Source: a bacterium
Lineage (GTDB): Bacteria > Krumholzibacteriota > Krumholzibacteriia > JACNKJ01
DNA: 64,000 bases
Assembly (NCBI GenBank): GCA_024231955.1
Contig: JAAEPZ010001024.1
Coordinates: 1-64,000 of the forward strand
Reading direction: 5' to 3'
Part shown: positions 62,143-64,000 of the stretch, one piece after another
Layout of the letters: each line of letters opens with the position of its first letter
How positions within the stretch are numbered: position 1 is the stretch's first letter
Made by a program: the position numbers and the translations under genes
Notes under the pieces: generated by a model
The model's database searches: none
Seen by the model: only the letters and a program-made list of their open reading frames with translations
Told to the model about the DNA's origin: nothing

Positions 62143-63921
62143 ATGCATACCATCGCCAGGAACCAGCTCAGATTGATCCCCTACTTACTGATCGGAATAC
62201 TGCTGTTCACCGGTTGCGGCAGCAGCAGCGGGGGCGGCACCGATCAGGGCGACACTACTGCTCCCAATGAGGTTCTTAATTTCACGGCCCTGCCGGGCGA
62301 TGGCAGCGTCACCCTGGGCTGGATCCTGCCCCAGGTTTCCGATCTTGGCGGGCTCATGCTGCGGCGCTCCACTACCGCCTCCCCCACCATCAGTTCCGGC
62401 GAGGAGATATTCTCCGGCCTGGCCGGCATCTATGTTGATCAGGATGTCACCAACGGCACCACCTATTACTACTCGGCCTTCACGTACGACAACAGCGACA
62501 ATTATTCCGATGGAGTCAGTTTGCCCTGCACCCCGCGAGTGGCTGTCGGCATCGCTTTCACCGATGCGAACTTCGAGCAGTGTCTGCGTAACGAGTTGGG
62601 CATCCCCACAGGGAGCATCACCGATCTTGATCTGCTGACCCTGTTCTCGCTGGACGCCCGTCATCAGTCCATAGCCGATCTGCAGGGCCTGCAGTACTGC
62701 CTGAACCTGCGCAACCTGGATCTCCGCAACAACCTGTTGACCGACGCCGGCAACACGCAGTTGCTCGCCGAACTGCCCCTGCTCGAGGAGCTCGACCTGA
62801 GCACCAACGACATAAGCATCATTCCCAATCTGGCGGGGCTGGCCAATCTTGAGGAGTTCTACATCTCGAGCAATCCGATCGGTTCGCTGTCGCCACTGTC
62901 CGGCGTGACCAGTCTGAAGAGATTACAGTTCGGCAGCTGTACCGTATCCGATCTGACCCCCCTCGCGAGTTTGATCAACCTGGAGAGACTGTCCTTTCAG
63001 GACACACCCAATATCACCAGTCTGACGGGCGTAGGCAGTCTGACCAATCTGCAGATACTGACGGCGCAGGGCGGAACAATCTCCAGCCTGAGTCCCCTGT
63101 CGGGGCTGACCAACATCACGAGCATCAGTGTGAGCAACGGCACCATCAGTGATCTCACCCCCATCGCGGGTTTGAGCCGGTTGATGGCGCTGGAGTTGCT
63201 CAACCATGAGATCAGCAATCTGGACCCCATCACCGCCATGACTCAACTGGAGGTGTTGTCCCTGGCCAATAATGAGATCGTGGATCTGACCCCCCTGACG
63301 GGGATGGTCAACCTGACACTCCTCGACATCAGCTGGAACGATGTCCGGGACATCGGCATGGTGTCGGGCATGAGCGGCCTGCAGTACCTCTCGGCACACC
63401 AGAACTACATATCGGACATCTCCCCGCTGCTCGGTCTCTCGGCCCTCGTCAATGTCTCCCTGGGCTGGAATCCGCTGACCTCCGAGGGGGTGCTGACCCA
63501 TATCCCCCCCCTGGAGATCGGAGGGGCGACGGTCGTCTTCGATTTCGATATGAATCTGATCGACCTGATGGGTCCCTGGGTCATCGAGTCGGTCACGATA
63601 GATAGCGCTCCCACCGATCCCGGCGAATTCTTCGGCTGGGATCCCGCAGCGGTGAGCAACCGGCTGCTCGTCTTCCCGCTGGGTCATTTCGAAACCCATG
63701 ATCTGGCGGCAAACGATGATGTCCTTTACAACGAAACCGGCACCATCACCGTCGCCGGCACCAGCATCACCGTTACCACCTACACCGAGGATGGTGTGGA
63801 TGTACCGCCCTACGAAGCCTTCGCCGGCTCCTGGGCGATTGTCGGCGGAGATCTGGTGATGACTATGACCGACACGGAGGTTGTCGAACTGACCTGGTCC
63901 CGGCTTGTCGTATCGCCCTGA
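62143..63921 (+). CDS. lipoprotein with FN3 domain and internalin-type leucine-rich repeats
   Basis: The start is ATG 62143 with agagga upstream. The lipobox is LLFTGCGSSSGGG. A fibronectin-III-like domain lies at about 35-125 (PNEVLNFTALPGDGSVTLGW, TTYYYSAFTYDN). Residues about 130-460 start with the FTDANFEQCLRNELG cap typical of bacterial LRR proteins, followed by about fourteen 22-residue repeats (L-x-x-L-x-x-L-x-x-N-x-I-x-D-L-T-P-L-x-x), the SDS22/internalin-like class. The last about 125 residues are a beta domain (GPWVIESVTIDSAPTDPGEF, TGTITVAGTSITVTTYTEDG, GSWAIVGGDLVMTMTD) resembling a lipocalin-like sensor fold. It is probably a cell-surface protein-binding lipoprotein. Confidence 0.85.
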   Translation: MHTIARNQLRLIPYLLIGILLFTGCGSSSGGGTDQGDTTAPNEVLNFTALPGDGSVTLGWILPQVSDLGGLMLRRSTTASPTISSGEEIFSGLAGIYVDQDVTNGTTYYYSAFTYDNSDNYSDGVSLPCTPRVAVGIAFTDANFEQCLRNELGIPTGSITDLDLLTLFSLDARHQSIADLQGLQYCLNLRNLDLRNNLLTDAGNTQLLAELPLLEELDLSTNDISIIPNLAGLANLEEFYISSNPIGSLSPLSGVTSLKRLQFGSCTVSDLTPLASLINLERLSFQDTPNITSLTGVGSLTNLQILTAQGGTISSLSPLSGLTNITSISVSNGTISDLTPIAGLSRLMALELLNHEISNLDPITAMTQLEVLSLANNEIVDLTPLTGMVNLTLLDISWNDVRDIGMVSGMSGLQYLSAHQNYISDISPLLGLSALVNVSLGWNPLTSEGVLTHIPPLEIGGATVVFDFDMNLIDLMGPWVIESVTIDSAPTDPGEFFGWDPAAVSNRLLVFPLGHFETHDLAANDDVLYNETGTITVAGTSITVTTYTEDGVDVPPYEAFAGSWAIVGGDLVMTMTDTEVVELTWSRLVVSP

Positions 63922-63973
63922 TCCCACGCACCGGGCAACCGGTTCTCTGCCGGCACAATCATGAAATCAAAAA

Positions 63974-64000
63974 GGGCTGTTGCATATCATGCAACAGCCC
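63974..64000 (+). terminator. terminator-like hairpin cut by the window edge
   Basis: A perfect 12-bp stem (gggctgttgcat / atgcaacagccc) with a 3-base loop is preceded by an A-run; the sequence after the stem lies outside the window. It starts 53 bases after the LRR gene. Confidence 0.65.

Overview
The window reads as bacterial DNA from an uncultured member of the FCB-type lineages (the kind of genome binned as Eisenbacteria, Krumholzibacteria or Latescibacteria). The main reason is a family of secreted proteins ending in the same FlgD/Ig-like, type-A-sorting-like domain: a YPNPFNP-type start, a G-R-x-V strand, an aG-x-H-x-x-x-W turn, a SGvYxYRL strand and a final x-LLK/LLR. Nine intact genes and one remnant carry it. 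No rRNA, tRNA or housekeeping gene was recognised, so the taxonomic reading is inference.

Layout. 1-9.2 kb: a beta-helix repeat protein (cut by the window edge), an RCC1-like lipoprotein, a beta-barrel protein, an NlpC/P60 hydrolase, several decayed IS3-family elements and a 14-repeat LVIVD surface protein. 9.3-15.6 kb: an accessory island lying between two directly repeated ~300-bp elements. It has its own promoter and four co-directional genes: an unknown protein, a PD-(D/E)XK nuclease-like protein, an HExxH metallopeptidase-like protein and an HD hydrolase. They converge on a two-gene unit containing a DUF2779/Cas4-like nuclease broken by a single-base homopolymer frameshift. 15.6-20.6 kb: a saccharopine-dehydrogenase-like enzyme, a STAS protein, a DUF11-type lipoprotein and a scrapyard holding a TIR-domain fragment cut by an IS3 end. 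20.6-34.7 kb: surface proteins (LVIVD, BNR-like, FGE-sulfatase domain, pre-peptidase-like). 35.0-37.8 kb: an ErcA-type iron alcohol dehydrogenase with a premature amber codon, overlapping an ErcS-like hybrid histidine kinase. 38-45.7 kb: a CotH/lamin-tail protein and a PQQ-propeller metzincin-like protein. 45.9-55.9 kb: a compact Tc-toxin-like operon (short TcA-like subunit, then a TcB-TcC/RHS fusion with a hydrophobic tail ending in an HEAGH zincin motif). 56-64 kb: more envelope proteins, a SAM methyltransferase, a six-bladed-propeller protein and an LRR lipoprotein.

Most genes encode exported proteins, so the window is largely a cell-surface/secretome region. The two parts most likely to be undescribed systems are the repeat-flanked nuclease/peptidase/HD module (9.69-13.26 kb) and the short-TcA toxin operon (46.4-55.9 kb). 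The many broken genes (IS3 scraps, TIR fragment, ercA stop, DUF2779 frameshift, orphan C-terminal tails) show recurrent insertion and decay in the gaps. All family names come from motif reading; nothing was searched.
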